Notes: generated by a model not told the origin, from the sequence alone. A stretch of 64,000 nucleotides of DNA from Didymodactylos carnosus (GCA_905250885.1 CAJNOQ010000109.1:1-64000), one strand, 5' to 3'; counted from the stretch's first letter, positions 36,137 through 49,200 are shown. Made by a program: numbers and translations.

Positions 36137-36772
36137 GATATCTCGTTCCACATAAGATTTTTCATGTGTGTGAGATCGAAACGACCTCAGCAAGTCAATA
36201 GAATTCTAGCGTGTAAGTGTTCTTTTTTTTTTCTGTATGCCACATATCCATATCCGAATGTAACATTAATGTCGTATATACGAGATAAAGACAAAGACAA
36301 ATACGCTAGAGTTCTAACAAAACAGAAAGAGAACAACGATATGAATATGCAAAAAGAGATATCCCCTTATTTGCTAGTTCTCTATTCTGTATTATGCACA
36401 CATGAAGAAAACAACAAAAAAGTAATTTGAGCCCTAGCAGTTAAAAAGAATGCGATTGACTCTCATTCATTCTATTCTCATTCCCATTGTTTTTCTCTAT
36501 CTATGGCTCATTTTTGCGTTACAAGCAAAAGAAAATCTATGAAATGGATTAGTAGAATTGAGTCATAGATAGAGAAAAACTGGGAATGAGAATAGAATGA
36601 ATGAGAATCAATCGCATTCTTTTTAACTGCTAGAGCTCTATTAGAAAACTATAACAAATAATAGCGGGATATCTCTTTTCGCATATCTTTCTGTTCTCTT
36701 TCTTTTCTATCGGCGGCGCGCTGAGACGAAAAAATATCGGCATATGGGATACCTTATGTGGAACGAGATATC
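36137..36772. mobile_element. Large nested inverted-repeat element
   Basis: Perfect 20-bp outer arms at 36137-36156 and 36753-36772 (GATATCTCGTTCCACATAAG and its complement). Strong inner arms of about 76 bp lie at 36430-36505 and 36564-36639. Between the tiers the sides share AAAAGAGATATCCC in inverted order. No protein. It looks like a foldback or MITE-type element. Confidence 0.7.
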
Positions 36773-36838
36773 TCGTTGTTTACTTAATTCCTAATAATAG
36801 AGCCGTATCAAGTAAGGAATACCGCTATCTTGTGAAAT

Positions 36839-37256
36839 AATTCCAGTTTTGAATGGGATATAGCCTAGTTTGTAGTGTTCGCTGTGCTGAATAAGAATAT
36901 GACAATCTTTTTTCGCCATACAGCTTGGTTCAGAAGTTATACGGATTTTAAGATATAATCAAGTCATTGTATTCATGCAGCCTCTTCTGCTATTCATTAA
37001 GTCGACTGGATGAAACTCAAGGAGACTTATTACTTTTCACCTCGGTGTTACCTAGCAAAATTCTTCTTTCTTTCTTTCTTTCCATATTATTTTTTTCTTT
37101 CCAGTCAGCTACTCGTTGTAGGTTAGTTCTAGATAATTGTAGAGATTCGGGAAAAGATCAATCGAATGTATGACACTTGTAGAACAAAGCCGTATGGGGA
37201 TAAAGAATTCTTACGAGCTCTACAAACTAGGCTATATCCCATTAAAAACTGGAATT
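36839..37256. mobile_element. Inverted-repeat element with 37-bp ends
   Basis: 36839-36875 and 37220-37256 are inverted copies (core GGGATATAGCCTAGTTTGTAG) with a small difference in a T-rich run. The roughly 340-bp middle has no supported gene. Confidence 0.65.
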
Positions 37257-37944
37257 AATAGTTGATGCACGTCCCTTGTTAATAAAAATAATAAACAACT
37301 GATTTTAAGCGTGCTCGTTTAAAGTTTCTGCAAAATGCATTTGAGCGAGTTTTTTTCTGACCAAACATACATAACGTAGTTTTTAAAAATTTTTACATAC
37401 AGACATTTAAAAATAGTCAGTCGATGACTCATTCATAGCTTAACACAGAATCTTTTCAAGTAGAACGTATAAGTCATTGATGTTTAAGCGTGTTCATATC
37501 AGACTAATACCATTAAGGAAATAAAGACCAAAAGTTTGCTCGTGCATTTCTAGTGATTTCATTAAACTAAGTCATTATTGAAAGAATTGCACTAATGTAT
37601 AATGATAATAATTTTTCCAAAGTAGAGCAAGTGGACAAAGCTCAGACAAGCTTTGTTAAGAAACTAAAACTAGTAATAAGCAAGAAAATTCTTCATTGAC
37701 ACAGAAAGAGAGAAGGAATCTCACATGACGGGACATAAAAAAAGTCTTTCCTATTATATATTTGTGATAAAGTACAGAAAAAATTGTCTTTTCGTTACAG
37801 AAATGCATTAAATTTTCAATTAGTTTGTGAGTGTAAGTCCAAAGAAAAGATAAGACAAATTACAAAGGGTTATGCTTTTGTTCTACTATATTTATCTTAT
37901 TATTCTCTGTTTTCAGATTTATTTTGTAGCTAAATAAGGATTGA

Positions 37945-40355
37945 ATGGGTTGTTGTAAAAGTGCTCAATACGGATGTTGCATTGCCATTGATGATGATGA
38001 ATCGATTATTTTAAATAAACCAACAGGAAAGGAGATTCGTCACGGACCCGGTTGGAATTTTTTCCCTTGCTGGTATGCTTAAAGAGAATAGTAGTTCTGT
38101 GATATAACTTATACTTCTCATCAATGGTTAATAGGTATGATGTAAACGTTATTAAGTCGATTCCATTACAAAGAAATGAATATTTAGTCGTCAAACATAT
38201 TATTAATGATAGAAAATCAAAAGCACATGCTACAAACACTAGTAATAAGGAGGAAGGAATTGAATTTATAAATGCTGATGCCGCAAGTGAGGATGCGAAA
38301 TTGATGGAAATAATTCATGGTCCACAAATATATCGTATACGGAATCCATATGATCAAATATCGGATCATACGGTCAATAGGGGTATTAAACAGATGTTAA
38401 ATTTGTCATCAACACAATACTTGATTGTTACAAGTAACTTTTATATGTAAAATTTCATGCAATTCTATTTCTAATCTCTCTTTTTGTTCACTATTAAGAT
38501 AAATTCAACGGTGAAAAAAAAGTTGAACGTGGTCCTAAATTATATTGTCCGCGTCCATCTGACGACATTAGCGATATTCGAAATATGTACAATTTATCAT
38601 CAACCGAATATATTATTGTAACAGGTAAAGTGCTTTAAAGTACATTTGATCAAAATATTTCACCAAATTTGCCTTTAGATGAATCATCGGGAGAAAAAAA
38701 TACCGTTCCTGGTCCGCAACTCTTCTGCCCGAAAGCATATGATAAAATAAGTGTTGTTTACAGTTATATCGTTCTTAATCACACAAATTATTGTCGAATT
38801 ATTGATAGTCGAACAGGTGTGATGAGAATGGAAGAGGGTCCAAAAACATTTGCTCTTGGTCCATATGAATCACTTATTAAACTAGACAATCAGACAATAT
38901 TTGATATTATCAACATTGATAATGAAAATGCCGTACTTGTCAAAAATTTGGGTATATTCATGATATATTAAATTGATCTTGAATCTTACTATCCTTATCC
39001 TTTTTATCGATTTTTTAGATACTGGTTTCGATGAATTAATAACAAAACCTCAAAAATTCATTCCATCATTTACACAAAAATTTTTAGAAATTCGAAAATT
39101 AATTAAACTTGCTCCGTACGAAAATATGGTTCTGATCGATAAAGATGGTCAGTTTTGTTTTTGAACGTGTTAAATGGAATTATAAAATCATTTTTCTTTG
39201 ATGTTTTAGGACAACATATTTTGAAAAATGGTTTGAAAGATAAATCGTTCTTCATTTATCCCTATCAACAAGTCTATACTCAAGAATGGTCCAATGATCT
39301 GAATAAAAATCATAAAAGCATTAATAAAGTCGATCGATTTGATACACGTAACCAATGTAAGGAAAAAAGAAAGAATTTATATTAAATTAACAAATACTGA
39401 GATTTTCTCTTGTCTAGATATGGACTATGAATTTCTTGTACGAACGGCTGATAATGTTGAAATTATTCTTGATGTCTCCATCTTTTGGCAAATTACGGAC
39501 TTGTATAAACTTGTTTTGGTAACAATGGATCCACCAGAAGATATCTGTAAGTAAAAACATTATACAATGATAAATTTTTATATCGGCTGTCATATTCTAT
39601 CAAATTATGCCCTACTGACTCCAAATAATCAATAAAAATTTGAAATTATATTTTATCTAATTTCGTCTTTTCAGGTAATCATACTCGTTCACAAATATTA
39701 AGTGAAGTATCAAAATATAATATGAAAGGTAAAAAGACAGTGATTGTCTTTTGTAATAATTTTTATAAAGTAAAATATATTTTTTTTATACTTAGAATTT
39801 ATGGAATTACCAAATAATATGCTAATCGATTCTGTAAATAAAGATGATAATTTCTATAATAGTCGTGGTGTCAATGTTATACGTGTAGAAGTATTACAAA
39901 AACGTTGTAAAGATGCTGAAATACAAAAAATATTTAAACAAATAATTGATGAAAAAACAAATCGTATTAAAAATAATGAGAAACAAGAGGCGAGTAATGA
40001 AATTCGTCTACGTGATTTAACTGGTCAAATTGATGCTGAAAAATTATTTGGTACTTTATTGAAAATTAAAAAAGAAAATGAACGTCAAGAAAATCAAGCT
40101 GATGGTATTGCCGAAGGTTCAAAAATACAAAATTTTATTAATAATCTTGGTGATGATATTCCTCTAGAGAAGAAGTTACAAATTTACTTTGATATACAAA
40201 ATACAAAACGTCTCGAACTTTTAGCAAGTAATAAGACATCGATGTATTTAACACCAAAAGAAGTCGATACAAAGGTGGTCAACGTCAATACAATGTATTC
40301 AACAAATGATGTAGTTCAACAAAAAGACTTGAATCGTATAAATATTGAAGTTTAA
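37945..40355 (+). CDS. SPFH/Band-7 protein with vault-like N-terminal repeats
   Basis: Predicted 614-aa protein in nine exons: 37945-38072, 38135-38433, 38499-38624, 38679-38951, 39019-39147, 39210-39356, 39418-39546, 39675-39728, 39796-40355; every phase agrees. The N-terminus MGCCKSAQYGCC is a myristoylation/palmitoylation-type anchor. Repeats of the form LSSTxYxIVT..GEKxxxRGPKLYCP recur in the first half and recall major vault protein repeats (EYxxVxDxxTGxxRxxxGP). The second half holds MDYEFLVRTADNVEIILDVSIFWQI and ICNHTRSQILSEVSKYNMKEF, typical of an SPFH/Band-7 fold like the vault shoulder. A Lys/Glu-rich helical tail follows (RCKDAEIQKIFKQIIDEKTN). At 614 aa it is shorter than true MVP (about 850-890). 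It is likely a membrane-associated scaffold; whether it is a vault subunit relative or a separate SPFH family is unsettled. Confidence 0.85.
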
Positions 40356-41476
40356 TCATTAATAATTATTTTGTTTCTTCTATACTTTCAATATGGTATT
40401 AATCAGATATATACTGTGTTTTTTGTGTTAGGAAAACGATGTTCAACTTAAGTAGACAGACTGAATATTTTTCTGTTTATTACTGTCGTTTATTTGATAA
40501 AAATTGTGTATTGTTGTTTTTTTTGTCTGTATACTCTTTAATTTTTATCAAAAACAAAATGTTTTCTAAAATAATATAAGTATATTTTCTCGAGTATCAT
40601 TTAGGTTTTTTTTGCTGGTCATACACGACCGTCTGTCAAAGTTCTGAGAATATAAATTTTATTGTTTGTGAGATATGTGTTTTATTTAATCACTTATTGT
40701 TTTTTAATAATACATTCATTATCAATATTAATAACAGACTTATCATATCTAACGAGGATTCGAGTACCAAGAAAAAAGTTTTTATTAAAGATTCGTTCAT
40801 CAGAGCTAAAATGCAGAACTCTAGAAATACAATTTAATTATTAACGGATGATATCATTGTTTATCCTTTAATAATACTATATGTCAAATTTATTATTTTT
40901 AAACCTCTTCTATATTAGAACGAAAATAAAATGTTAAATATCTGCTGCATATGCTACAGTAGTTAGCTGACCGAAGAAAACAATAACAGTGAAAATTATA
41001 AACGGCTTTTCATTTTCCATATTTTTCTGTCTATTATGATGAGAATATAACAAAAGATTAAAAATAACACAACTAATCTAAACATAGATATAAAAATGCG
41101 ATATATACATAAATGAGATTACTTCTCAAAGGATCATATAAGTATGATCCATTTTCGTAAGAAATACAATAAAAAACATAGTAGCAATAAAACACTACTA
41201 CAACAGATCACATAAAAGACTGGAATGTACAGAAAATATGTAGAAATATATTTATATATGTATATTCTATCGAAAATACTAAAGCTGGAAGAATAAGCCG
41301 AAAGATTTATGTATAAAATAAAATTAAGAATTAATAGTACGTATAAAATGGTCGGTTTTTTTTATTATAATAAAAGTAGCGTATGTACAAAATAAATTGG
41401 ACGCAAAATATGTCATTGCGTTGTGGACGTTTTCAGTAAAGAAATATAGAGATCATTCTTACGCAATAATGAAGAA
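40356..41476. other. Intergenic between convergent genes
   Basis: 3' flanks of the SPFH gene (+) and the Ly6 gene (-). AT-rich with several AATAAA-like words on the plus strand; nothing else recognised. Confidence 0.4.
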
Positions 41477-42207
41477 CTATGGAAATTGTTGAATAATGTA
41501 TAACGAAACAACAGCTATTATTAATAGAAAAAATGATATCTTTTTCAGTGCAGTCCTATTACACCCATCACGATTTTCACAATAACATACAGCTACTTCT
41601 AAACCGTATTCATCAACAAAATAACGACATCCTTGAGCTACGCCTATAACAAAGAAAAAATTCATTGATATATAGTGCATAGATCTGTTTTCTCTTACAA
41701 CCCAAAGACAAAAAAATGTCTATGTGGTTTCTGACACATTAATTTTCACTCTGTTCAAAACAGTAGAAGCAATTAATCTTGTTGTCAATGAGGATTGTAA
41801 GGAAAACGAATAGCTTACCTAAAGTTGAACGAGATGCACATGAACGTATCACAGTTTTAAATCCTTTTGCTACAAGAAAAATAATACAATTATAGTAGAA
41901 ATGAGATGGATAACAAGTAGAAGTTACCGTAGAGTGTATCATAAGATTCTTTAACCATTTTCATACACATATGACCTGGAACATAAGATTCCAAACTGAA
42001 ACAGTCAACTAATGCATTTTTTGTTTCGTCAAATTTTCCAAACGCTGGACAAAATTCATCTTCTTCGCTACTACATTGATAACATTGTATTCCAAATACT
42101 AAAATATATCATGGAAAATTTTTCGTTCATAGATGAACAGATATAACATACATACCAGATGTGAACAGAGAAATTAGTAACAATGCACAAATAAATAACA
42201 AATTCAT
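41477..42207 (-). CDS. Ly6/uPAR three-finger protein, probably GPI-anchored
   Basis: Predicted 146-aa protein in four exons: 42156-42207, 41928-42098, 41819-41869, 41477-41643; phases agree. The signal peptide MNLLFICALLLISLFTS is followed by the hallmark CYQCSS start of a Ly6 domain. Ten cysteines lie in the mature region, ending in CYCENRDGCNR, the C-x-C...D-x-CN signature. A C-terminal hydrophobic run (FFLLIIAVVSLYII) suggests GPI attachment or a tail anchor. Ly6 proteins act at the cell surface, often modulating receptors, but no specific partner can be named. The introns fall inside the domain. Confidence 0.85.
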
Positions 42208-44590
42208 TATTATCTGAAACTATTTTAATGAGTATACAAATGAAATTTGAAAATATTGTGCACCACACCAAGCTGAAGAAATTTAAAAATAAAAATTATG
42301 TTTCTAAAACATACTGTTCATCGTGACAAATAATACGAATTGGTGTGAGAAATGAAAACAAATCTCAGATAGATTACCGTAAGTATTTTTAAAGCAGACA
42401 AAATATTGCGGAGTACACTTATGAAATACAGAGAAATCTTACCAGCAATTTCTGTCTTTTGTGAAAAGAAGTGGATTGAAAGATTGGACACATCTGAGCA
42501 GGACTGGTTCGAAGGGGTTAGGATTGGGGGGTGGGGCACAGTTCAAAATCACACAGAACGCAAGAAGAATCTTAAGCTTTGCTGTAGAAAAATAAAAAAT
42601 TTTCAAAACTGGGGAGAGGGGAGGGAGGGTTACTCGCCCGACCCGTGCCATCCTTGTAACTGAGCTAAATCTTATAAAGAAGGATTAAGATCATCGATTC
42701 ACATGTATTTGACATCAACATTATTTGAAAAAAAACTAATTACCTCTCCTTGGAGAATATACACTTGGAAAAAGTAACAAGACTAGATAAAAGAAAAAAA
42801 GTCTTTCAACAGAAAAAAGAATGCCTGTAACACTGGAAATTGAGTGAAAGCACGAAAATTTTTTAGTAAATAAATTAGACTCAGAGTATTTAATGAATGA
42901 TAAATATTATGAACGTAAAAAAGAGCTCAGACCCATCCTCACCGTCTTTTGATAGCTGTATTTCTATTAATGAAGATGAATGTGATGATATAATACAACA
43001 AAAATTTATAAATAACATCTATACGTAGTTTTTAAACTTTCTATTCTTTTGTTACGAATCAATATGGTTTCAAAAAGTCTCATTTTATGTAATATACGAT
43101 TACAGTCTATTTTATCATACACAAACATTCAGTCAATAAACAACATTTATATTTTCCTCTTAATTCGGCCTTCACTGTTAACGCGACGGAATGAATGCGA
43201 AGCAATTAGTATTAAGACATTACCACCCATCAGAAATCGATCTGGACGTAACGGTTGGGGAACGATCGCCCTTTTATTAAAAAATATGGTCACGGTAAAG
43301 TTTTCGAAACTGCAACTGTCAGCTTTCTGAAAATGTCGCCCGAACATGAATCGAAATGAAACTTCGTATTTCTCAAAAATCTTCGGTCTTAAAAATTATA
43401 GAGTTCAACTTGGGCACATGAATAGAAAGAGCGAATATCGCCATGTTTGATTAACGCATCTGTGCCGTTTCAATGACGCATATTTCTCGTTAGTTATATA
43501 CTGGCTGGTTTCTGATCAATCATCTAATTGTTAAGAAAAATAGCTTTATTACAGTTTAGTTTGAGACAAGATAAGCGAAATGCACTTAACTTATCGTATT
43601 TTATAGAAAACAGCGTATTTTGAATAATTAAATGTTGATGGTAGAGTTTTGCCCTTAACTTATTTGAACTTATCTCGATCAGTGACCGGTGTTTTTAATA
43701 GCACGGTAGACAAACGGACTTGCTAATTAGGATATTCCACCATGAAAAACTAAAATCTGCTGTAATTTAAATTGTGTTTCTAACTGTAAATCTGATTGTG
43801 AAGTGAATTTTGATCGAATTGTAAATTCTAACTGTAAAGTTGATCCCACAGTAGCAAACTCGTAGCAAATCTGAGGTTTTAACGGTTTTTACAAATTCAA
43901 GACGATCATCATTAATGTTAGGGTATACTATGCGGTAAAATCACTGTAAATTGACTTGGACAACAGCAACTAATGCGTAACCCAACTAATGCGTAACCAG
44001 GTTACGCATTAGTTGCTGTTATCAGCATGAATTTTATACTTTAGTGGTTACTACCCTACTCTAGCCCATCTATGATAGGGAAAACTGATGGTTCCCAGGA
44101 CACAACGAAAGGACTAAATAGTTTTGTTATTGTCGTTATACTTTGCCATCTAATTTCTTTTTCATTCATATTTATTTATTTATTAATTTCACATAGCTCT
44201 CCCTACTGTGCATTGTTTTTACATCTCAATTGTTTAGAGGAAAACAAGATTCGTTTTAAGTACAGACTTCTAAAAATAACTAATATTTTTCTGTTTTGTT
44301 TGATACGTTGGTTTCATGTGTTTTGTTCTGTTCTATTTTATTGTACAGACTGTTCTTTACTGAACGTTTCTTCTATCATGCTGTGTTCTATTATTTTTCA
44401 AAAAAACATTATTAGAATGAATGTAGATCAAAAGAAACTGCAGACGATCAAGTTCATCGTATTTTATTCATGTAATCATTCTACTTTCAGTTTTGAATAT
44501 ATATGCAGAATCAAACAAAACCCAAAATTATAGCTTGACTGATTTTATTTTAAAGAATTTATTATCACGTTTCTTGAGTTTAAAAAAATT
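42208..44590. other. Gene-free stretch
   Basis: No supported gene. A GC-richer patch lies at 42500-42660. A 20-bp perfect inverted repeat with an extra direct copy lies at 43962-44020. A 153-codon open frame at 44072-44533 is hydrophobic and AT-driven and shows no domain. Confidence 0.4.
43962..44020. repeat. Hairpin with direct and inverted copies of one word
   Basis: 43962-43981 and 44001-44020 are perfect 20-bp inverted copies. The loop contains a third copy of CAACTAATGCGTAAC in direct orientation at 43983-43997, so two alternative hairpins can form. Confidence 0.85.
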
Positions 44591-44751
44591 ATGTTAGATT
44601 CCAATTTTAATATGGTATTACGCGATTTTCTTCATGGATTTTATTGCATTGGAGAAGAATGTGAAAAAGAGAAAAAGGTTAGATATTATTATCTTATACA
44701 TCCATCTATCAGTAATTTCTTTTTTTTCACTAAATCAAATATATTTTAGAT

Positions 44752-45969
44752 ATGTCTAAGATTGCGTTTTTCATTCCGTATCATACTGGCTATGCTCATT
44801 CTAACCTTGTCGAAGCATTTGCAAGTTACTCAAGCGATGTCCATGTGTTTATTTACAATTGGAATCCACAAAAGAAAATGATTCAAGATTATTTTAGAAC
44901 AACAAATAAGAATATTTTTGTACACGACTTTAATCTTGATACACTATTCACACAGGTATCTCTAACAACAATACCGGTGGTTATTATTTTAACAGCATCA
45001 TTAAATTACTTATTTGGCAAAATTCAACTAAAAATTTTCAATTTAATAAAAAATAATGTTTCTTCTATCATCGACATTTATGCAGTGGGTCATTGTATGT
45101 TTGGTTGTCAGAGTTGTGCATACGAACATACACATCGTTTACCGATAACATTTACAAATTATATGTTAACAAAAAATGAACGAAAGGAAGATAGTGATAA
45201 ATCCAATCAGATATTGATTTGTCCAAGTTATTCATTTGAACAAGCACAAACAAGTCTATTATCGAATAATGTTATTGTAGATTATATTATTTCATTTCAG
45301 TTTCCGTACACAATTAAATTTCATCCATTAACTTACGATTGTTGGTATGATAATAATAAAGAACATCCATTTTTATCACTTACTGAACTAGAAAAACAGA
45401 ATACTGAACGATTAATTCAATCTTCATCAGCTAAAATTATTCCAATTAACGAAAAAAATACTTTAAAATTAATTGAATTAGCCGATTTAATTATATGTGA
45501 TTCAAATTCATCTATACCATTTGAAACATTATATTTTCAAAACAAATTTATATTTGTTTATGAAACATATCAATATCCAATTTCAAATAATAATGATAAA
45601 AATTTTCAAACATATTTTCATGTTTTCCATCATAGATATGAATTAGAAACATTAATTGAACAATATTTGAATAAAACATTAGAATGTAAAACAATGAATA
45701 GTAGAGAATATTTTTTGAGTAAATATGATACACCTGACGGAAATGAAATTGAAAAGTTGGCTAGAATACGAAAATGGGATACTGTTAATCCGAAGACAAA
45801 TGATACTAATATTTCCGTTGATGATATTAAATTACAATTAAAAGGGCAATTTGACTCAACACCAACGGGCATGTACGCATTAGGAGAATATACGCTAGCC
45901 GAAGTTCTCCATAGCTTTACAATTGATGATGAATTTAAATCATTACTACAAAATTCTGAACAGCTATAA
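44752..45969 (+). CDS. CDP-glycerol glycerophosphotransferase-like protein
   Basis: A 405-aa open frame without introns, beginning MSKIAFFIPYHTGYAHSNL. Features recall the TagB/TagF-type (GT-B fold) C-terminal half: PSYSFEQAQTSLL at a TW..SSL-like position, IKFHPLT, and ADLIICDSNSSIPFETLYF followed by FIFVYE, matching the family pattern D-x-SS-x-x-FE...KP-x-x-FY. In bacteria such enzymes build teichoic acids; eukaryotic relatives of bacterial origin are known. The substrate here is unknown. All nearby animal genes have many introns, so the intronless body suggests gene transfer or retroposition, but codon use is as AT-rich as its neighbours. A possible upstream exon (ATG at 44591) ends near 44672-44679 and would join at the acceptor TATTTTAG|ATATG (44749); the phase fits only with a weak donor. 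Confidence 0.6.
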   Translation: MSKIAFFIPYHTGYAHSNLVEAFASYSSDVHVFIYNWNPQKKMIQDYFRTTNKNIFVHDFNLDTLFTQVSLTTIPVVIILTASLNYLFGKIQLKIFNLIKNNVSSIIDIYAVGHCMFGCQSCAYEHTHRLPITFTNYMLTKNERKEDSDKSNQILICPSYSFEQAQTSLLSNNVIVDYIISFQFPYTIKFHPLTYDCWYDNNKEHPFLSLTELEKQNTERLIQSSSAKIIPINEKNTLKLIELADLIICDSNSSIPFETLYFQNKFIFVYETYQYPISNNNDKNFQTYFHVFHHRYELETLIEQYLNKTLECKTMNSREYFLSKYDTPDGNEIEKLARIRKWDTVNPKTNDTNISVDDIKLQLKGQFDSTPTGMYALGEYTLAEVLHSFTIDDEFKSLLQNSEQL

Positions 45970-46297
45970 ACTATTCTCAAATTGTTATCGTCTTGAGCTA
46001 GTTTAATACACAGTTCTATGTGTAGTAAATTTGTTTGCAAATTTTGTGAAGTTTTTTGCTTTTTTTCTTCATGAAAGTATACGTCATTGTTTGATTTATA
46101 ATCGTGAATTTTAAATATTTCTATTATTATTTGATAAAGTTAATGAACTTTCTTCTTTGTTTGATAGCTGAACTCTTTTTTTTTCTGAATATTTTTCTTT
46201 TTGTTTTTAGATGTAGAAAACGGTCACTATTTACGGACAATATATCTCCTATTATACATGATTTTTCTCCTTTGTCGTCTTCCATTTTTTAATATTA
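45970..46297. other. Spacer before WDR44
   Basis: 3' flank of the upstream gene and probable 5' untranslated region of WDR44. An AG acceptor-like site at 46209-46210 may end a leader intron. No other feature. Confidence 0.4.
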
Positions 46298-49200
46298 ATG
46301 TCGTCGTCAATCGATCGAAAATCAATTATTTCAAAAAATAATATTTTCAGCAGCAATGCCAAACACACTGATAATGAATTAAGTCGAGGATTATCAACAT
46401 CAACGACTACTTCCTCATCAACGGATAGTTCAAGTGATGATGAGGATTTTTATGATGCACCCGAAATACCTGATTCAGATTTGTAAGTATATCTATATTT
46501 TGTAGTGAGAGTCTGAAAAATTTATTGTTTTAATAAATTCATTGTTTAACATTATCATTTTCTAGAACATCTGTACAACAGTCGATATCTAATGTCAACA
46601 CACAACAAAATACAGTATGTTTTATTTATACTAATTTACTATTTTATTCAACTTTTGTTTTTATTTAGGAACAACTTTATAAAATAACATTAAATCAGTC
46701 ACAAATGAATGATTTACAAAGACGTGATAAACTATCTTTTTTACGTTCACAAGAAGAAAAGGGTGATTTATCTTATAGTCAAATACCAAATTTATTTCAA
46801 CAAACAAACGTTCAAAAGTCTATTTATTCACCATCTCTTGATACCTCAACAGTAGGAATATATGATCGAGAAACAGAACAACACCAGTCTCTAGAAGAAA
46901 AATATCCGCCAGATTTATTAAAAGATCATATCTCAAATACTGATCGAAAACGAAAAAAAAAACAAGTAAGTTAGATTTTATTTACGTATGAAAACGTTTG
47001 ATTTTAAGTCATCTTATATACTTACTACTTTCATCTATTTATTTTAGGCTCCGTCTGTACTAAGACAAAATGATATTTCATTTTCACAGCAGTCTCCTTC
47101 ACAATCCTATCATATGTCACGTGCTAAAACATGGCCAAGTAATGTTGAATCAAACAATCACAGTCAAAACGATTTATCATCCGATTTTTCTCCACGTTCA
47201 CCGACTTTGTCGATTACGAGTAATCCATTGATTGATGAACAATACCAACAACATCACCAACACAAAAATTGTTGTCCAAATTGTTTCGCCTCTTTTCCTT
47301 CCCCATCCTCGCAACAACCATCAAGATTTGATAACTATTCTGCTTCTACTAACCATCGCACTTCTTCATTTTCGTCTTCATCAGATACTGTACCTGTTAT
47401 CTTTTTACCACGTTCAGTTTTAGACAATATTCATCAAAATACAACTCCATCATTTCAACAACAACATTCATTACCTGTTTCATCACCCACTTGTACAACA
47501 TTTCCTTATTCGAATAGAAATCATAGAACACCAACAATTTTTGATCCAAGAAAATTAACGGCCATTTCTGAACCAGTTAATTTAGATACAATCGATTGTA
47601 TAACAAAATTTGGTGGATTAACACGTGGTGGTCAAACATTGAATGATGATGAAATAATGAAACAGCCAATTGTCAAAAATTTAGATTACGGAAAATATGT
47701 ACCGTTGCAAGAGGCTGTACCAAAAGAATTTATGAATCCTATGACAATGCAAATATTAAAAACAGTTAATGCCAGTGCAAAGTACGCGAATAAATCTAAA
47801 TTTACAGAATGATAAATTTTTTTTTGTTTTGTATTCAAGTTCTAGTAGTACAAGCATGAATAATTCACTTAGAAGAAATTCAACACCAAATGATTATCAT
47901 CATAATTATTCCCCAACTGTCATAAAGAATGAAACACATTCAACTAGAGCAAGTAATGACGAACTCGATTCAATATCAACATCATCTGAAGCAAGTACGA
48001 AATCCAGTCATACAACAGCTGCATCAACATCAACGACAAAAGCATCACAAACAGCCGTAAAAAATTTATTAAAAGGAAGTAAAAAAAGATTCACAAAACT
48101 TGTCAAGAAAAAATGGCTCAAAATTCATACAAAAGGAAGAAAAGGTGGGTAGTTAATATATTTGATCAAGCAAAAAATCGATATGAGTTTTAATACAATT
48201 CTAAAAAGTATCATTTAACGAATCTTTTCTGTTCATTTAGCTAATGGTGATAGTGAACATGAAGAATTTGACGACGAAAGTGACGATGATAAAGATATTG
48301 TATTAAATGATAGTGATGTGAAATACAAATCATCAAGAAATTTGACGGGTCATTCGATATTTGATAAAACACAATTATTACAGACAATAGTTACAGCGCA
48401 TAATGGTCCGATCTGGTGTATGCGCTTTTCTCCAGACGGTCGTTTACTAGGTGAGTAAATACGATAGCTGAAACGTCATCTATTTGGTGAAGTAATTAGT
48501 GAGAAACTTTTTTATCTAGAAGCTAAAAGAGGCAGAATTTTAAACTGTTGAGTTTTTTGTTTGTTAAGCGACTGGTGGACAAGATACTTTGTTGAAAGTA
48601 TGGATGTTTAAAACGATGCATACAACCCTTGATGAATATTCTGATGTTACAACAGAGTCAAAATCAAAAGAATCACAAGCAGCTGATGCGTTAGCTCAAC
48701 GTTTTCATGAATTTGATATTACTAATCGTACAACGACATCCGATACAACGGCCAATCCAATGCTGGGTTTAAATGAAAATCAAGCACCATTATATCCAAA
48801 ACCATTTTGTGAGTTGACAGGTCATCTCGCTGCTGTTCTTGATATTGCTTGGTCAAAATCACATTTTATGTTATCATCATCGATGGATAAAACTGTTCGA
48901 CTTTGGCATTTAAGTCGAAAAGAATGTCTTTGTTTTTTTCGTCATATTGATTTTGTATCGGCAATTGCCTTTCATCCAAGAGATGATCGATATTTTGTGA
49001 GTGCATCTTTAGATGGTAAGAGATATTATAATATATAGTATTCGTTTATAGAATATTCAAGAAATTATTTGTTATTAGGTCATGTTCGTCTATGGCATAT
49101 ACCAGATAAGAAAGTTATTTATTGGAATCAAATACAAGCACAAACAAATCCAACATCATCGACAAATGCAAATTTAATAACAGCAATTAATTTTTGTGAT

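Noticed and set aside
44072-44533. 153-codon hydrophobic open frame
   Set aside because: Long runs of F/I/L/Y codons expected from T-rich DNA; no topology or motif of a known family.
47782-47812. Stop codon read-through of WDR44 exon 4 as the gene end
   Set aside because: A donor at 47782 and acceptor at 47839 keep phase and continue into conserved WDR44 sequence.
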